A stretch of 64,000 nucleotides of DNA. Origin: Acidobacteriota bacterium. Its GTDB lineage: Bacteria > Acidobacteriota > Thermoanaerobaculia > Multivoradales > Multivoraceae. Position 1 is the first letter of the stretch, and each line of letters opens with the position of its first letter. The stretch is from the NCBI GenBank assembly GCA_026707545.1, contig JAPOWR010000001.1, positions 2,323,778 to 2,387,777 on the forward strand, written 5' to 3'. Below are positions 26,060 to 34,615 of the stretch, piece by piece. The position numbers and the translations under genes are program-made. Under the pieces are notes generated by a model, which saw only the letters and a program-made list of their open reading frames with translations, did not search any database and was not told the origin of the DNA.

Positions 26060-27118
26060 ATGCTGAAACGTCAAACCACCACGGTCGAGCACACGCCGGG
26101 CTTCCCGGCCGCCGTTACGGCCGCCCTGTGCCTGCTGTCGGTCCTGCTGCTCGCCTGCCAGGCAGGGGCGCAGACCTACGCTGAGAAACTCGGCTTCCCC
26201 GCCGGTACCCGTGCCGTCATCCTGCACGTCGACGACGCCGGCATGTCGCGCGACTCGAACGTCGGCACCTTCCGTTCGATCCTGGAGGGCGCCGCGAACT
26301 CGATGAGCGTCATGATGCCCTGCCCGTGGGTACCCGAACTGGTTCGGGGGCTGAAGGAGAACCCGGAGATCGACGCCGGCCTCCACCTGACTCTGACCTC
26401 CGAGTGGGACGGCTACCGCTGGGAGCCCCTGGTCGGTCGCGAGGCCGCGCCCGGCCTGGTCGACCCGGAGGGCGCGATGTGGTCGAGCGTCGCCGAGGTC
26501 GTCGCCAACGCGACTCCCGACGAGGTGGAGGCCGAAGTGCGCGAGCAGATCCACCGCGCCCGCACGATGGGCTTCGAGCCCACACATCTCGACTCGCACA
26601 TGGGCACCCTCTTCGCCACGATGGACTTCCTCGAGCGCTACATCAAGGTCGGACTCGACGAGGGCATCCCGCTCATGTTCCCCGGCGGCCACAACACGAT
26701 TCTCGAAGCCCAGTACGAAGCCCAGGGACGCGATACGCCGCCAGGCCTCGGCCGCGCCACGGAGCTCGGCCAGCGAATCTGGGACGGCGGCCTGCCGGTC
26801 CTCGACGACCTCCACAACCTGAGCTACGGCTGGGTGCCCGAGAGCGGCGCCGACGCCACGGACGAGGAACTGACCGAGTACAAGGTGGAGCGCTACATCC
26901 AGGGCCTGCGCGACCTGCGGCCCGGCGTGACGATGGTCATCATGCACTCCACCGACCCGAGCCCGAACTTCGAGTACATCTCCAGCTCCGGCCCCAGCCG
27001 CAAGGGCGACATGCTGGCGATGCTCGACCCGCGGGTACAGCAGGTGATCGAGGAGGAGGGCCTCGTCCTGACCACGTTCCGTGAGCTCAAGGAAAGGCGG
27101 GATCGCGTCGACCAGTAG
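26060..27118 (+). CDS. Exported YdjC/ChbG/HpnK family carbohydrate deacetylase-like protein
   Basis: 352 residues; GGAGG lies 7 bp before ATG 26060. The signal peptide (AAVTAALCLLSVLLLACQAGAQ) may be lipid-modified at the Cys but lacks a tight lipobox. YdjC marks: VILHVDDAGMS (metal-binding Asp pair), DAGLHLTLTSEW and EPTHLDSHMGT (His ligands), and a C-terminal MVIMHSTD. The family removes acetyl groups from di- or oligosaccharides such as N,N'-diacetylchitobiose; an exported version suggests extracellular glycan use. It follows the phosphatase gene with a 31-bp gap and probably shares its transcript. Confidence 0.9.
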   Translation: MLKRQTTTVEHTPGFPAAVTAALCLLSVLLLACQAGAQTYAEKLGFPAGTRAVILHVDDAGMSRDSNVGTFRSILEGAANSMSVMMPCPWVPELVRGLKENPEIDAGLHLTLTSEWDGYRWEPLVGREAAPGLVDPEGAMWSSVAEVVANATPDEVEAEVREQIHRARTMGFEPTHLDSHMGTLFATMDFLERYIKVGLDEGIPLMFPGGHNTILEAQYEAQGRDTPPGLGRATELGQRIWDGGLPVLDDLHNLSYGWVPESGADATDEELTEYKVERYIQGLRDLRPGVTMVIMHSTDPSPNFEYISSSGPSRKGDMLAMLDPRVQQVIEEEGLVLTTFRELKERRDRVDQ

Positions 27119-27404
27119 TCGGAGGCTCCCGCCCCTTCGAGATCACTCCGCCGAAGATGTGGCGGCGGCCTGGTTGGTTCAGGCGCGGCGGTTGCTCGAC
27201 TCGATCGACTGGCCGCCTGACTCGGTGAGGATCGAAGCGATGGCAGAAGGACCATTTGTCGTCGTTGACGCTTGCCAAGGGCGCACCGAAACCGCCGATG
27301 CCATTCTCGACTGGGCACTCGAAGCGGCAACCCGGGTACTCCGAGGCGATCCCCAACCGTCCGACGCCGAGGTCTACAAGGCGGTTCGGGCGATTCTGAG
27401 CTAG
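27081..27404 (+). CDS. Small hypothetical protein
   Basis: The frame gives 107 residues from GTG 27081, which lies inside the end of the deacetylase gene. No good ribosome-binding site marks a start, so the gene may begin later. The C-terminal two-thirds look like real protein: SAEDVAAAWLVQARRLLDSIDW, then FVVVDACQGR and amphipathic helices DAILDWALEAATRVLRG. The composition is not the Arg/Pro-rich type typical of shadow frames. No family recognised. If it is not a gene, 27119-27422 is non-coding, with only a weak GAGCTAG/CTAGCTC inverted repeat at 27398-27429 between the convergent stops. Confidence 0.45.
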   Translation: MSSRKGGIASTSSRRLPPLRDHSAEDVAAAWLVQARRLLDSIDWPPDSVRIEAMAEGPFVVVDACQGRTETADAILDWALEAATRVLRGDPQPSDAEVYKAVRAILS

Positions 27405-27422
27405 GCCTGGCCAGCGTCGCAG

Positions 27423-28265
27423 CTAGCTCGTGACGCGCTGGAAGTTGGGCGGCCGGCGCTCGACGAAGGAGGCGACGCCTTCCTTGAAGTCGCCGCGCTG
27501 GAGGCTTTCCGCCATCAACTGGTTCGACTCCCGCATGGCCTCGCCCGCGTCCATCATCAGGTGGCGGTACACCTGCTGCTTGATGACCTTGAGCGAGGTC
27601 GGCGCTGAGCGCTCGGCCAGGGCCTTGATGTAGTTCTCGGCCTCCGTGACGACCTGGTCGTGCGGGACGGAGCGGTTGACGACCCCCATCTGGGCCGCCT
27701 CCTGGCCGTAGAAACGGCGGCCGGTCCAGAGGATGTCGAGGGCATTGGCCGGACCGGCGACGCGCGGGAGAATCCAGCTCAGGCCGTGCTCGGCGATCAG
27801 GCCGCGGTTGACGAAGGCCGACGTGAAGACGGCGCGGTCGGAAGCGATGCGGATGTCGCAGAGCATCGCGACCGCGAAGCCAAGACCGGCGCAGGGCCCG
27901 TTGATCGCGGCCACGATCGGCTTGCGCACCGCCATCAGGTAGTTGTAGGTGACGCCGAAGTTCTCGGCCCCCATCTCCTCGATCGCGCCGGCCTGCGCGT
28001 CCTCGAAGGCGTTTCCGCCGCCGCTGCCGCGCTCGCCCTGGCTGGTAGCCTGGAGACCCTGCATGTCGGCGCCGGCGCAGAAGCCCCGTCCGGCGCCGGT
28101 CAGGACGATGCCGACCACTCGCTCGTCCGTCTCGGCGGCCGCCATCGCGTGCTTCAACTCGGCCATCATGCTGCCGGTGATCGCGTTCAACTGCTCCGGC
28201 CGGTTGAGAGTGATCGTGGCGATCGGATCCTCCACGTCGTACTTGATCAGTTCGTACTCGGTCAT
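27423..28265 (-). CDS. Enoyl-CoA hydratase/isomerase family protein
   Basis: 280 residues. Crotonase fold: ATITLNRPEQLNAI, GAGRGFCAGADM (oxyanion hole), PIVAAINGPCAGLGFAVAMLCDIRIAS (second oxyanion strand), then FVNRGLIAEHGLSWILPRVAG with a Glu in the catalytic region. Hydrates 2-enoyl-CoA or isomerises a related acyl-CoA; the chain length is not readable. The C-terminal FKEGVASFVERRPPNFQ is standard. The gene stands alone on the reverse strand and converges with the small hypothetical gene. It is one of two crotonase genes in the window. Confidence 0.92.
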   Translation of the reverse strand: MTEYELIKYDVEDPIATITLNRPEQLNAITGSMMAELKHAMAAAETDERVVGIVLTGAGRGFCAGADMQGLQATSQGERGSGGGNAFEDAQAGAIEEMGAENFGVTYNYLMAVRKPIVAAINGPCAGLGFAVAMLCDIRIASDRAVFTSAFVNRGLIAEHGLSWILPRVAGPANALDILWTGRRFYGQEAAQMGVVNRSVPHDQVVTEAENYIKALAERSAPTSLKVIKQQVYRHLMMDAGEAMRESNQLMAESLQRGDFKEGVASFVERRPPNFQRVTS

Positions 28266-28385
28266 GCGTTGGCCTCCAGCCGCTGGTTTGAGTGAGCGGG
28301 CAAGAGTAGCGCAACGCGGTCGGCGGCTAACATGACCACGGCCCACCCCGCAAAGACAAGCGCGGGCGCATCGAAGGAGAACCTC

Positions 28386-29219
28386 ATGCTTCGAACCCAG
28401 ACTGAGGGCGGCGGCCGCACCAGCGTTCCTGTGTTCCCGGTCCTGGCGGCGGCCGCACTGCTGGCGGCCTGCGCCGGCCCGGATCCAGAGCCCGAACCGC
28501 GCCCCACACCGCCACCCGGCACCGCCGAGCGGCTCGACATCGTCGACCGCGCCATCGAGTTCCACGGCGGAGCGCTCTTCGAGCAGTCCCGCGTGAGGCT
28601 GACGGTAGCGTCCCGCTCCGGGAGCTTCGACGTCGACTCGATGGCCGACGGGGACCGCTTCGAGCAGCGGATCCGCGGCTCGAACGGCAGTAACGAACGC
28701 GAGTACCGGCGCGACAACACGGCGCTCGAGGTAACCGAGGGCGGTCAGCCGATGGAAATGGACGAAGCGGAACGCGCCCGCGCCGAGAGTTACGTCAACC
28801 AGCGCATGTACTTCCTCTTCCTGCCCTACAAGCTGAACGATCCCGGCACCTACAAGGAGGATCAGGGCCTCGAGGAGTGGAACGGAAGGCCACTGCACCG
28901 CGTCCGCGTCACGTTCGAAGCCGGCACCAGCGACGGCGCGGACAGCGCCTACGTTTACTGGTTCGATCCCGAGACGGCCCGCCTCGAGCAGTTCGCCTAC
29001 GACTACAGCGAAGGCACCGGGCTCCGCTTCCGGGTGCTCACGAACTACCGGCGGATCGGCGGGCTTCTGTTCTACGACGCGGTCAATTACGGGCTGAACA
29101 CACGCGACGGCGGCCTGACCGTCGACGACATCGACCCCGCATACGTCGAGGAGGAGCTGCCTCTCGTCTCGCAGATCGAACACCGTGACATCGACGTCCA
29201 ACGGACCGGTGCCAGTTGA
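28386..29219 (+). CDS. Lipoprotein of unknown function (DUF6503-like)
   Basis: 277 residues from ATG 28386, selected for AAGGAG 8 bp upstream; an earlier in-frame ATG at 28332 lacks a site. Lipoprotein signal FPVLAAAALLAAC followed by a Pro/Glu linker. The mature domain is beta-rich: IVDRAIEFHGG, VRLTVASRSGSFDVDSMADGDRF, EWNGRPLHRVRVTF and YVYWFDPETARLEQFAYDY, reminiscent of LolA/DUF6503-type lipoproteins that wrap lipid. That likeness is an impression from the pattern, not a proven match. The stop overlaps the TTG start of the next gene. Confidence 0.72.
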   Translation: MLRTQTEGGGRTSVPVFPVLAAAALLAACAGPDPEPEPRPTPPPGTAERLDIVDRAIEFHGGALFEQSRVRLTVASRSGSFDVDSMADGDRFEQRIRGSNGSNEREYRRDNTALEVTEGGQPMEMDEAERARAESYVNQRMYFLFLPYKLNDPGTYKEDQGLEEWNGRPLHRVRVTFEAGTSDGADSAYVYWFDPETARLEQFAYDYSEGTGLRFRVLTNYRRIGGLLFYDAVNYGLNTRDGGLTVDDIDPAYVEEELPLVSQIEHRDIDVQRTGAS

Positions 29220-29689
29220 GGCCGCGCTTCACTGCCGCCCTCGCCGGCTTCACGGGTCTGCTGTTGTCCGCATCCTGCGAACCGCCGGCAATCGAGGAGA
29301 CGGTCCAGGAGTTCGATCCCCAGACCGTCACGGAGGCGGTGCTCGAGGTTCTCGACCTGCAGGTGGAAGCCTGGAACGACGGCGACATCGACGGCTTCAT
29401 GGCCGGCTATCTGAACAGCGATGAACTGCGGTTCACCTCGGGCAACGAGGTCCACTACGGCTGGAGGCAGACGCGCCAGCGCTACCACGAGCGGTACCCC
29501 GACCGCGCCGCGATGGGAACGCTCGCCTTCGAGAACCTGGATGTCCGTGTGCTCTCCGAGCATGCCGCCATGGTCTACGGCCGCTTCCGGTTGACGCGGG
29601 AATCCGACGAACCGACCGGACTGTTCACCCTGCTGCTGGAGCAGCACGGCGAGCAGTGGCTGATCGTCGCCGACCACACCTCCCAGTAG
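29216..29689 (+). CDS. SnoaL/DUF4440-like (NTF2 fold) lipoprotein
   Basis: 157 residues beginning at TTG 29216, whose TTGA overlaps the upstream stop; this starts a lipoprotein signal (AALAGFTGLLLSASC). The mature part has the NTF2-like pattern VLDLQVEAWNDGDIDGFMAGYLNSDELRFTSG ... YHERYPDRAAMGTLAFENLDVRVLSEHAAMVYGRFRL ... FTLLLEQHGEQWLIVADHTS, as in DUF4440/SnoaL proteins. These form a conical pocket and may bind or convert small molecules; no catalytic set is clear. Coupled to the preceding lipoprotein, so the two likely act together in the envelope. Confidence 0.8.
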   Translation: MRPRFTAALAGFTGLLLSASCEPPAIEETVQEFDPQTVTEAVLEVLDLQVEAWNDGDIDGFMAGYLNSDELRFTSGNEVHYGWRQTRQRYHERYPDRAAMGTLAFENLDVRVLSEHAAMVYGRFRLTRESDEPTGLFTLLLEQHGEQWLIVADHTSQ

Positions 29690-29704
29690 CCTCCCTACCC
29701 AACG

Positions 29705-30742
29705 ATGAAAGAGCCGAGCGTCATCCTGGTGGGTACGGCGTCGGTCCTGACCCTGGGACTGGCCGGATTCGCTCTCGAGGGGCCAGGCATCCAGGCCGAG
29801 ATCCAGGCTCGGACGGCGGCGGCGCTCGCCGACGTCGGCGTCCGGAACCTCAGTGTGCAGACGAACGGCCGCGATGTGACGCTCTCCGGCACCGTCGCCT
29901 TCGCCGAGATCGGAATCGAGGCAGCGCGGCGCGCGGCAGCGGCACCCGGCGTGCGCCGCGTGGACAACCGGCTCGAGATGGCCATGGGTCCTTCCTTCGA
30001 GTTCGCGCCCGACGGCGACATCTGGTTGCTCAGGGGCAAGATGCCGACACCCGAAAGCCGGCAGGAGTTGTTCGACGCAGCCGCCGCGATCGTCGGTCAG
30101 GGAAACGTGATCGACGAAACCGAGGTCGATGGCGCCGTAACCGAACCGTCCTGGCTCGGGGCGCTGCCCAGGTTGATCCAGCTTCTACGCCGACTCGACG
30201 GCGCTCCGGGACTACGTCTCGAGGACCGAGTGCTGACGCTGACCGGTCACACTTCCAGCGAGGGACTGCGGGACCACCTGATGCGCGAGATCGCATCGAT
30301 CGAGGCGGCGGCCAATGCCGGCTGGCAGATCGCCGATCGGATGAGGATTTCGCCGGTGGCTACGAACCACGAAGCGGAGAGCCGCATCAGCCGCGTGCTG
30401 GAAGGCGGGCGGATCCAGTTCGAGGCCGGCACGTCGACCCTCACCGAGGAAGGCAGGGCCATCGTCGACGAGATCGGCGCCGCAATAGCCGACATCTCCG
30501 ACATCCGGGTCGAAATCCTCGCCCACGCCGACGCTGACGGCGATTCCGCAGGCAACCGGACGCTCACTCTTGAGCAGGCAAGGGCCGTGCGCGATGTCCT
30601 CTCGGCCAGCATTCATCCGGATCGGCTTCTGGCGGTCGGCTACGACAGCGACCGTTACCCCGTCGCCGAGGACGACTACGCGGCGGACGGCACCGGGCTT
30701 TCGACTCCCCGCATCGAGTTCCGCGCGCTGCACCGACCCTGA
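29705..30742 (+). CDS. OmpA-family protein with BON-like repeats
   Basis: 345 residues. The N-terminal hydrophobic segment (VILVGTASVLTLGLAGFAL) is a signal or anchor. Two BON-like alpha/beta units follow: LADVGVRNLSVQTNGRDVTLSGTVAFAEIGIEAARRAAAAPGVRRVDNRL and a weaker LRLEDRVLTLTGHTSSEGLRDHLMREI. The C-terminal ~110 residues are OmpA-like peptidoglycan-binding: IQFEAGTSTLTEEGRAIVDEIGAAI, RVEILAHADADGD, LTLEQARAVRDVL and RLLAVGYDSDRYPVAEDD. Resembles ArfA-type BON-OmpA proteins. Likely tethers the envelope to peptidoglycan. A 70-residue membrane protein follows 10 bp later. Confidence 0.88.
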   Translation: MKEPSVILVGTASVLTLGLAGFALEGPGIQAEIQARTAAALADVGVRNLSVQTNGRDVTLSGTVAFAEIGIEAARRAAAAPGVRRVDNRLEMAMGPSFEFAPDGDIWLLRGKMPTPESRQELFDAAAAIVGQGNVIDETEVDGAVTEPSWLGALPRLIQLLRRLDGAPGLRLEDRVLTLTGHTSSEGLRDHLMREIASIEAAANAGWQIADRMRISPVATNHEAESRISRVLEGGRIQFEAGTSTLTEEGRAIVDEIGAAIADISDIRVEILAHADADGDSAGNRTLTLEQARAVRDVLSASIHPDRLLAVGYDSDRYPVAEDDYAADGTGLSTPRIEFRALHRP

Positions 30743-30752
30743 ACCGACGTCG

Positions 30753-30965
30753 ATGCTCTACGTCCTCCTGGAGATCTGGATCTGGGTCGTCGCCGCGGCG
30801 CTCGTCGGTGCAATCTTCGGCTGGTGGATCCGGAGCATCCGGGCCGCCAGGGAAGTTGCACGAGAAGCCCTGCTCTGGCAGCGACGCGTCGAACGGCTTA
30901 GGAGACTCGCGGCCGGTCTGAAGCAGACGACGGGAGACGAAGGAAGAAGTCCGGACGGCCCGTGA
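30753..30965 (+). CDS. Small single-helix membrane protein
   Basis: 70 residues. One transmembrane helix at about 3-26 (YVLLEIWIWVVAAALVGAIFGWWI), then a strongly basic amphipathic tail (RSIRAAREVAREALLWQRRVERLRRLAAGLK) likely to lie in the cytoplasm. It begins 10 bp after the OmpA/BON gene and shares its direction, so it may be the inner-membrane partner of that protein. No family recognised. Its 3' end is 4 bp from the convergent sulfatase gene. Confidence 0.68.
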   Translation: MLYVLLEIWIWVVAAALVGAIFGWWIRSIRAAREVAREALLWQRRVERLRRLAAGLKQTTGDEGRSPDGP

Positions 30966-30969
30966 GTAG

Positions 30970-32412
30970 TCACCGGCCGGTGCGGAGATCGAACTCCGAC
31001 GGCGCCACGGCGACGCCGGCCCGGTGCTGCAGGGCGCGTGAAGTGACGTCCGCAAGAACGTCCGGCCGGTCGGCTGCGATGTCCCATTGCTCGCCCGGAT
31101 CGAGCGCCAGGTCGTAGAGCAGCGGCGGGTCGTGTTCCGTCCGCGCGCCTGCCAAACCGTACTCGCCCTCGGTGATGAAGTGCGCCTTGTAGTTGCCCGC
31201 CCGGTAGGCGTAGAGCTCGCTGCCGCGGTAGAACGGCACTTCCTCGCGCGGCCCCTCCCCGTCACCGCGAAGCACCGGGGCGAGATCGAGGCTGTCCATC
31301 GGCCTGTCATCCGGGATGGCCCCGCCGGCCAGACCGAGGAAGGTTGCGAACAGGTCGCTCGTCGAACCGATCTCGTTCGTGACCACATCGGGGGCGATCG
31401 TCCCGGGCCACCAGAACAGCCCAGGCACCCGCATGCCGCCGTCCCAGGTCATCCCCTTGCCCTCGCGCAGCGGGCCGGCCAATCCCCCCTGGGTGCGAAA
31501 GGCGGTCCACGGACCGTTGTCGCTGCTGAAGAAGACCAGGGTGTTCCCGGCGATCCCCTCCTCCTCAAGCGTGTCGAGGATCCGGCCGACGCTCCAGTCG
31601 ATCTCCTCGATCACGTCGCCGTAGAGCCCGGCGCGGCTATGGCCTTCAAACTCCGGCGCCCTGAACAGCGGCACGTGGGGCATGCTGTGCGGCACGTAGA
31701 CGAAGAAGGGCTCGTCCCGGTGCTCGCGGATGAAGTCCACCGCTTCCTCCGCGTAGCGCTTCGTGATCGTGGTCTGATCCGCCGGCTGCTCCAGCGTCTC
31801 CGTGACGATCTCGCCGCCCTCGTCGCGCTCAGAGCGGATCAACGGCACGTCCCAGTACTCGATCTTCGGATCCAGGAAGGCGGCGCGACGCTCTTCCCTC
31901 CCCGGCAGCGTCGACATCATGTCGTTCGAGTAGGGAATCCCGAACCAGTAGTCGAAACCGTGTCGGGTGGGCACGTACTCCGGACCATCGCCCAGGTGCC
32001 ACTTGCCGAACATGCCCGTGGCGTAGCCCAGGTCGCGGAGCACCTCGGCGATCGTGATCTCTTCGTCCTGGATCCCGCCCACGTAGTTTGGGAACAGGAC
32101 CCGCGCCTGATCGCCGTAGAGCCCACTTCGCACGCCGAGCCGGCCGGTGAGCAGTCCCGCCCGGCTCGGCGAGCAGACCGAAGCCGTGACGTAGAAGTTC
32201 GTCCACCGCTGGCCTTCGGCCGCCATCCGGTCCAGGTGCGGCGTCCGGATCACCGGCGCGCCGTAGCTGCCCAGGTCTCCCCAGCCCAGGTCGTCGGCGA
32301 AGACGATGACGAAGTTCGGAGGTCGTGCTGACGACGACGACTCCGGGGATTCCTGAGCACATGCAGCGAGGACTGTGAGCAGCGGGAAAGCAAGACGGGC
32401 TGTTCTCGACAT
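30970..32412 (-). CDS. Formylglycine-dependent sulfatase lipoprotein
   Basis: 480 residues from ATG 32412. Lipobox LLTVLAAC. NFVIVFADDLGWGDLGSYG supplies the metal-binding Asp pair; VCSPSRAGLLTGR is the classical CxPSR signature, with C80 to be converted to formylglycine by a generating enzyme not present in this window; GKWHLGDG, PHSMPHVPLFR and FSSDNGPW complete the active site. Hydrolyses a sulfate ester in the periplasm or at the surface, plausibly of a sulfated polysaccharide. Unlike the sulfatase-fold protein at 8313-10493 this one is a genuine sulfatase. Confidence 0.93.
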   Translation of the reverse strand: MSRTARLAFPLLTVLAACAQESPESSSSARPPNFVIVFADDLGWGDLGSYGAPVIRTPHLDRMAAEGQRWTNFYVTASVCSPSRAGLLTGRLGVRSGLYGDQARVLFPNYVGGIQDEEITIAEVLRDLGYATGMFGKWHLGDGPEYVPTRHGFDYWFGIPYSNDMMSTLPGREERRAAFLDPKIEYWDVPLIRSERDEGGEIVTETLEQPADQTTITKRYAEEAVDFIREHRDEPFFVYVPHSMPHVPLFRAPEFEGHSRAGLYGDVIEEIDWSVGRILDTLEEEGIAGNTLVFFSSDNGPWTAFRTQGGLAGPLREGKGMTWDGGMRVPGLFWWPGTIAPDVVTNEIGSTSDLFATFLGLAGGAIPDDRPMDSLDLAPVLRGDGEGPREEVPFYRGSELYAYRAGNYKAHFITEGEYGLAGARTEHDPPLLYDLALDPGEQWDIAADRPDVLADVTSRALQHRAGVAVAPSEFDLRTGR

Positions 32413-32487
32413 GGCGCGAGTGTAAGGGACCACCTGAAGACAGTAGGATCGCCAACTTCCGCCTACCCCAACCGACCCGAGACCCCC

Positions 32488-33663
32488 ATGACCCCACCCC
32501 CGATCGACGAAGCCCGCGCCCTCGACCACCTGATGGACCTGCTAGCCATTGAGGGCCTGAGCGGCCGCGAGGGCAAGGTCGCGGCCGCCGTCAGGGAGAA
32601 GCTGCTCGCCGCGGGCTGCGAGCCGTCCTGGATTGGCCACGACGACGCGAACGAGCGGATCCCCGGCGACTACGAGGTCGGCAACCTGATCGTCGACCTG
32701 CCCGGCACACGGCCCGGGCCGCGGCGGCTGTTCATGGGCCACATGGACACGGTGCCGCTTTGCCGCGGCGCGGTGCCGGTGCGCCGGAACGGACGGATCG
32801 AGGCGGAAGGGGACACGGCGCTCGGCGGCGACAACCGGACTTCGATCGGCGCCCTGGTGACGATGGTCGAGACCGTGCTCGCTCGGGACGTTCCGCGGCC
32901 GCCGATCACGGTCCTCATGACGGTCGGCGAGGAGGTCGGCCTCTGGGGCGCGCGGACCGTGGAACTCGAGCGACTCGGCCGTCCCCAACTGGGCTTCAAC
33001 ATCGACTCCGGCGCTCCCCATGTGCTCATCATCGGCGCCACCGGCGCCGACCGCTGGCAGGTCGACATCCATGGCAAGTCCTCGCACGCGGGAGTCCATC
33101 CCGAACACGGAATCTCCGCGGCGCTGATCGCATCGCGCGCGGTGGCCGACGTGGCCGGACAGGGGTTCTTCGGCAAGATCGAACTTCCGGCCGGCCGGGG
33201 CACCTCGAACATCGGCCGGATGGCCGGCGGCGAAGCGAGCAACCAGGTCACGGATCACGTCTTCGTGTCCGGCGAATCGCGCAGCCACGACAGGGCCTTC
33301 CTCGCGCGGATCACGGCCGCCTACCGCGACGCCTTCGAGCAGGCCGCCCGGAGCGTCACGAGTTCCGACGGCCAGTGCGGCCGCGTCGACTTCCGGGCCG
33401 AGACCGACTACGAGGCGTTCGAGATGCCCAAGGACTCACCGCCCGTGCAACTCGCCGCGGAACGGGTCCAGGCGGTTCTCGGCGTGGACGCCGAGTACCT
33501 CGTCGCCAACGGCGGTCTCGACGCGAACTACCTGAACGCCAAGGGTCTGCCCACGGTGACCCTGGGCGCCGGCCAGCACAACCCTCACACCGTGGACGAG
33601 TACGTCGACGTACAGGAGTACCTCGACGGTTGTCGAACCATCGCCGCCATCGCCGCGGCCTGA
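32488..33663 (+). CDS. M20 family metallopeptidase (peptidase T-like)
   Basis: 391 residues, no signal peptide. Zinc sites: LFMGHMDTVPL (His-x-Asp), EAEGDTALGGDN (bridging Asp), TVGEEVGLWGA (catalytic Glu then metal-binding Glu), FNIDSGAP and the C-terminal GAGQHNPHT His. The lid/dimer domain contains IHGKSSHAGVHPEHGISA. The order matches tripeptidase T and PepT-like di/tripeptidases. Cytosolic breakdown of short peptides is the likely role. It starts 76 bp from the divergent sulfatase and precedes the SDR gene with a 17-bp gap. Confidence 0.9.
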   Translation: MTPPPIDEARALDHLMDLLAIEGLSGREGKVAAAVREKLLAAGCEPSWIGHDDANERIPGDYEVGNLIVDLPGTRPGPRRLFMGHMDTVPLCRGAVPVRRNGRIEAEGDTALGGDNRTSIGALVTMVETVLARDVPRPPITVLMTVGEEVGLWGARTVELERLGRPQLGFNIDSGAPHVLIIGATGADRWQVDIHGKSSHAGVHPEHGISAALIASRAVADVAGQGFFGKIELPAGRGTSNIGRMAGGEASNQVTDHVFVSGESRSHDRAFLARITAAYRDAFEQAARSVTSSDGQCGRVDFRAETDYEAFEMPKDSPPVQLAAERVQAVLGVDAEYLVANGGLDANYLNAKGLPTVTLGAGQHNPHTVDEYVDVQEYLDGCRTIAAIAAA

Positions 33664-33680
33664 GACTGGAGGCACCTGAA

Positions 33681-34598
33681 ATGAACACCCGCATGTTGCA
33701 CGAGAAGGTGATCGTCGTCACCGGCGCCGGCCGCGGCATCGGCCGCGACATCGCCCTGCTCGCCGCCGCCCAGGGCGCGGCGGTCATCGTCAACGACCTG
33801 GGCGGCTCCGAGCGCGGCGACGGCACCGACCAGACGCCCGCGCAGAGCGTCGTCGACGAGATCGCGGCGGCGGGAGGACGGGCCGCCGCGAACTACGAGA
33901 GCGTCGCCGACTTCGATGGCGCCAATCGCATGGTGGAGCAGGCGCTCGACGAGTTCGGCCAGATCGACGGCGTCGTCAACAACGCCGGCATCCTCCGCGA
34001 CGTCATCTTCCACAAGATGGACGAGAGCGACTGGGACGCCGTGATCGCCGTGCACCTCAAGGGCAGCTTCAACGTAGCCCGGGCCGCCGCGCCCCACTAC
34101 CGCAAGCAGATCGGCGGCGCCTTCGTCCACATGACCTCGACGTCGGGGCTGATCGGCAACTTCGGCCAGGCGAACTACGCCGCCGCCAAGCTCGGCATCG
34201 TCGGACTCTCAAAGTCCCTCGCGCTCGACATGCAGCGCTTCGAGGTGCGCTCGAACTGCATCGCCCCCTTCGCCTGGTCAAGGTTGATCGGCACGATCCC
34301 GACCGCCGACCCGGCGCAGGCCGCGCGGGTCGCGAAGATGAAGGAGATGACGCCGGCACTGGTCGCGCCGCTCGCGGTCTACCTGCTGAGCGACGGGGCG
34401 AAGGAGGTCAGCGGCCAGATCTTCGCCGTGCGCAAGAACGAGATCTTCCTGATGAGCCAGCCGCGACCGATCCGATCCGTCCACAACAGCGACGGCTGGA
34501 CCCCGGAATCCATCGCGGAGCGCGGGATGCCGGCCCTCGCCGGATCGTTCTTCGACCTCGACCGGACGACCGACGTCTTCACCTGGGAGCCGACGTAG
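33681..34598 (+). CDS. SDR family (3R)-hydroxyacyl-CoA dehydrogenase-like oxidoreductase
   Basis: 305 residues; GGAGG lies 9 bp before ATG 33681. Rossmann motif VTGAGRGIGRDIA, NDLGG with a following loop (SERGDGTDQTPAQSVVDEI), NNAGI, catalytic Ser in MTSTSGLIGNFGQANYAAAKLG with Tyr and Lys in YxxxK. The NDLGG plus VVDEI arrangement is that of the dehydrogenase part of peroxisomal multifunctional enzyme type 2 and bacterial relatives acting on 3-hydroxyacyl-CoA. The C-terminal ~50 residues (RPIRSVHNSDGWTPESIAER) also fit that group. NAD-dependent; substrate is inference. Thiolase and crotonase genes lie close by. Confidence 0.87.
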   Translation: MNTRMLHEKVIVVTGAGRGIGRDIALLAAAQGAAVIVNDLGGSERGDGTDQTPAQSVVDEIAAAGGRAAANYESVADFDGANRMVEQALDEFGQIDGVVNNAGILRDVIFHKMDESDWDAVIAVHLKGSFNVARAAAPHYRKQIGGAFVHMTSTSGLIGNFGQANYAAAKLGIVGLSKSLALDMQRFEVRSNCIAPFAWSRLIGTIPTADPAQAARVAKMKEMTPALVAPLAVYLLSDGAKEVSGQIFAVRKNEIFLMSQPRPIRSVHNSDGWTPESIAERGMPALAGSFFDLDRTTDVFTWEPT

Positions 34599-34615
34599 CC
34601 GCTAGGGAAGAAGGC

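Noticed and set aside
27398..27429. GAGCTAG/CTAGCTC inverted repeat as bidirectional terminator.
   Set aside because: Only 7-bp arms with an 18-bp loop and no T-run; the symmetry partly comes from the two TAG stops.
32760..33680. Plus-strand frame running into the SDR gene from inside the M20 gene.
   Set aside because: Arg-rich shadow of the peptidase; the SDR start at 33681 has GGAGG and begins the Rossmann fold.
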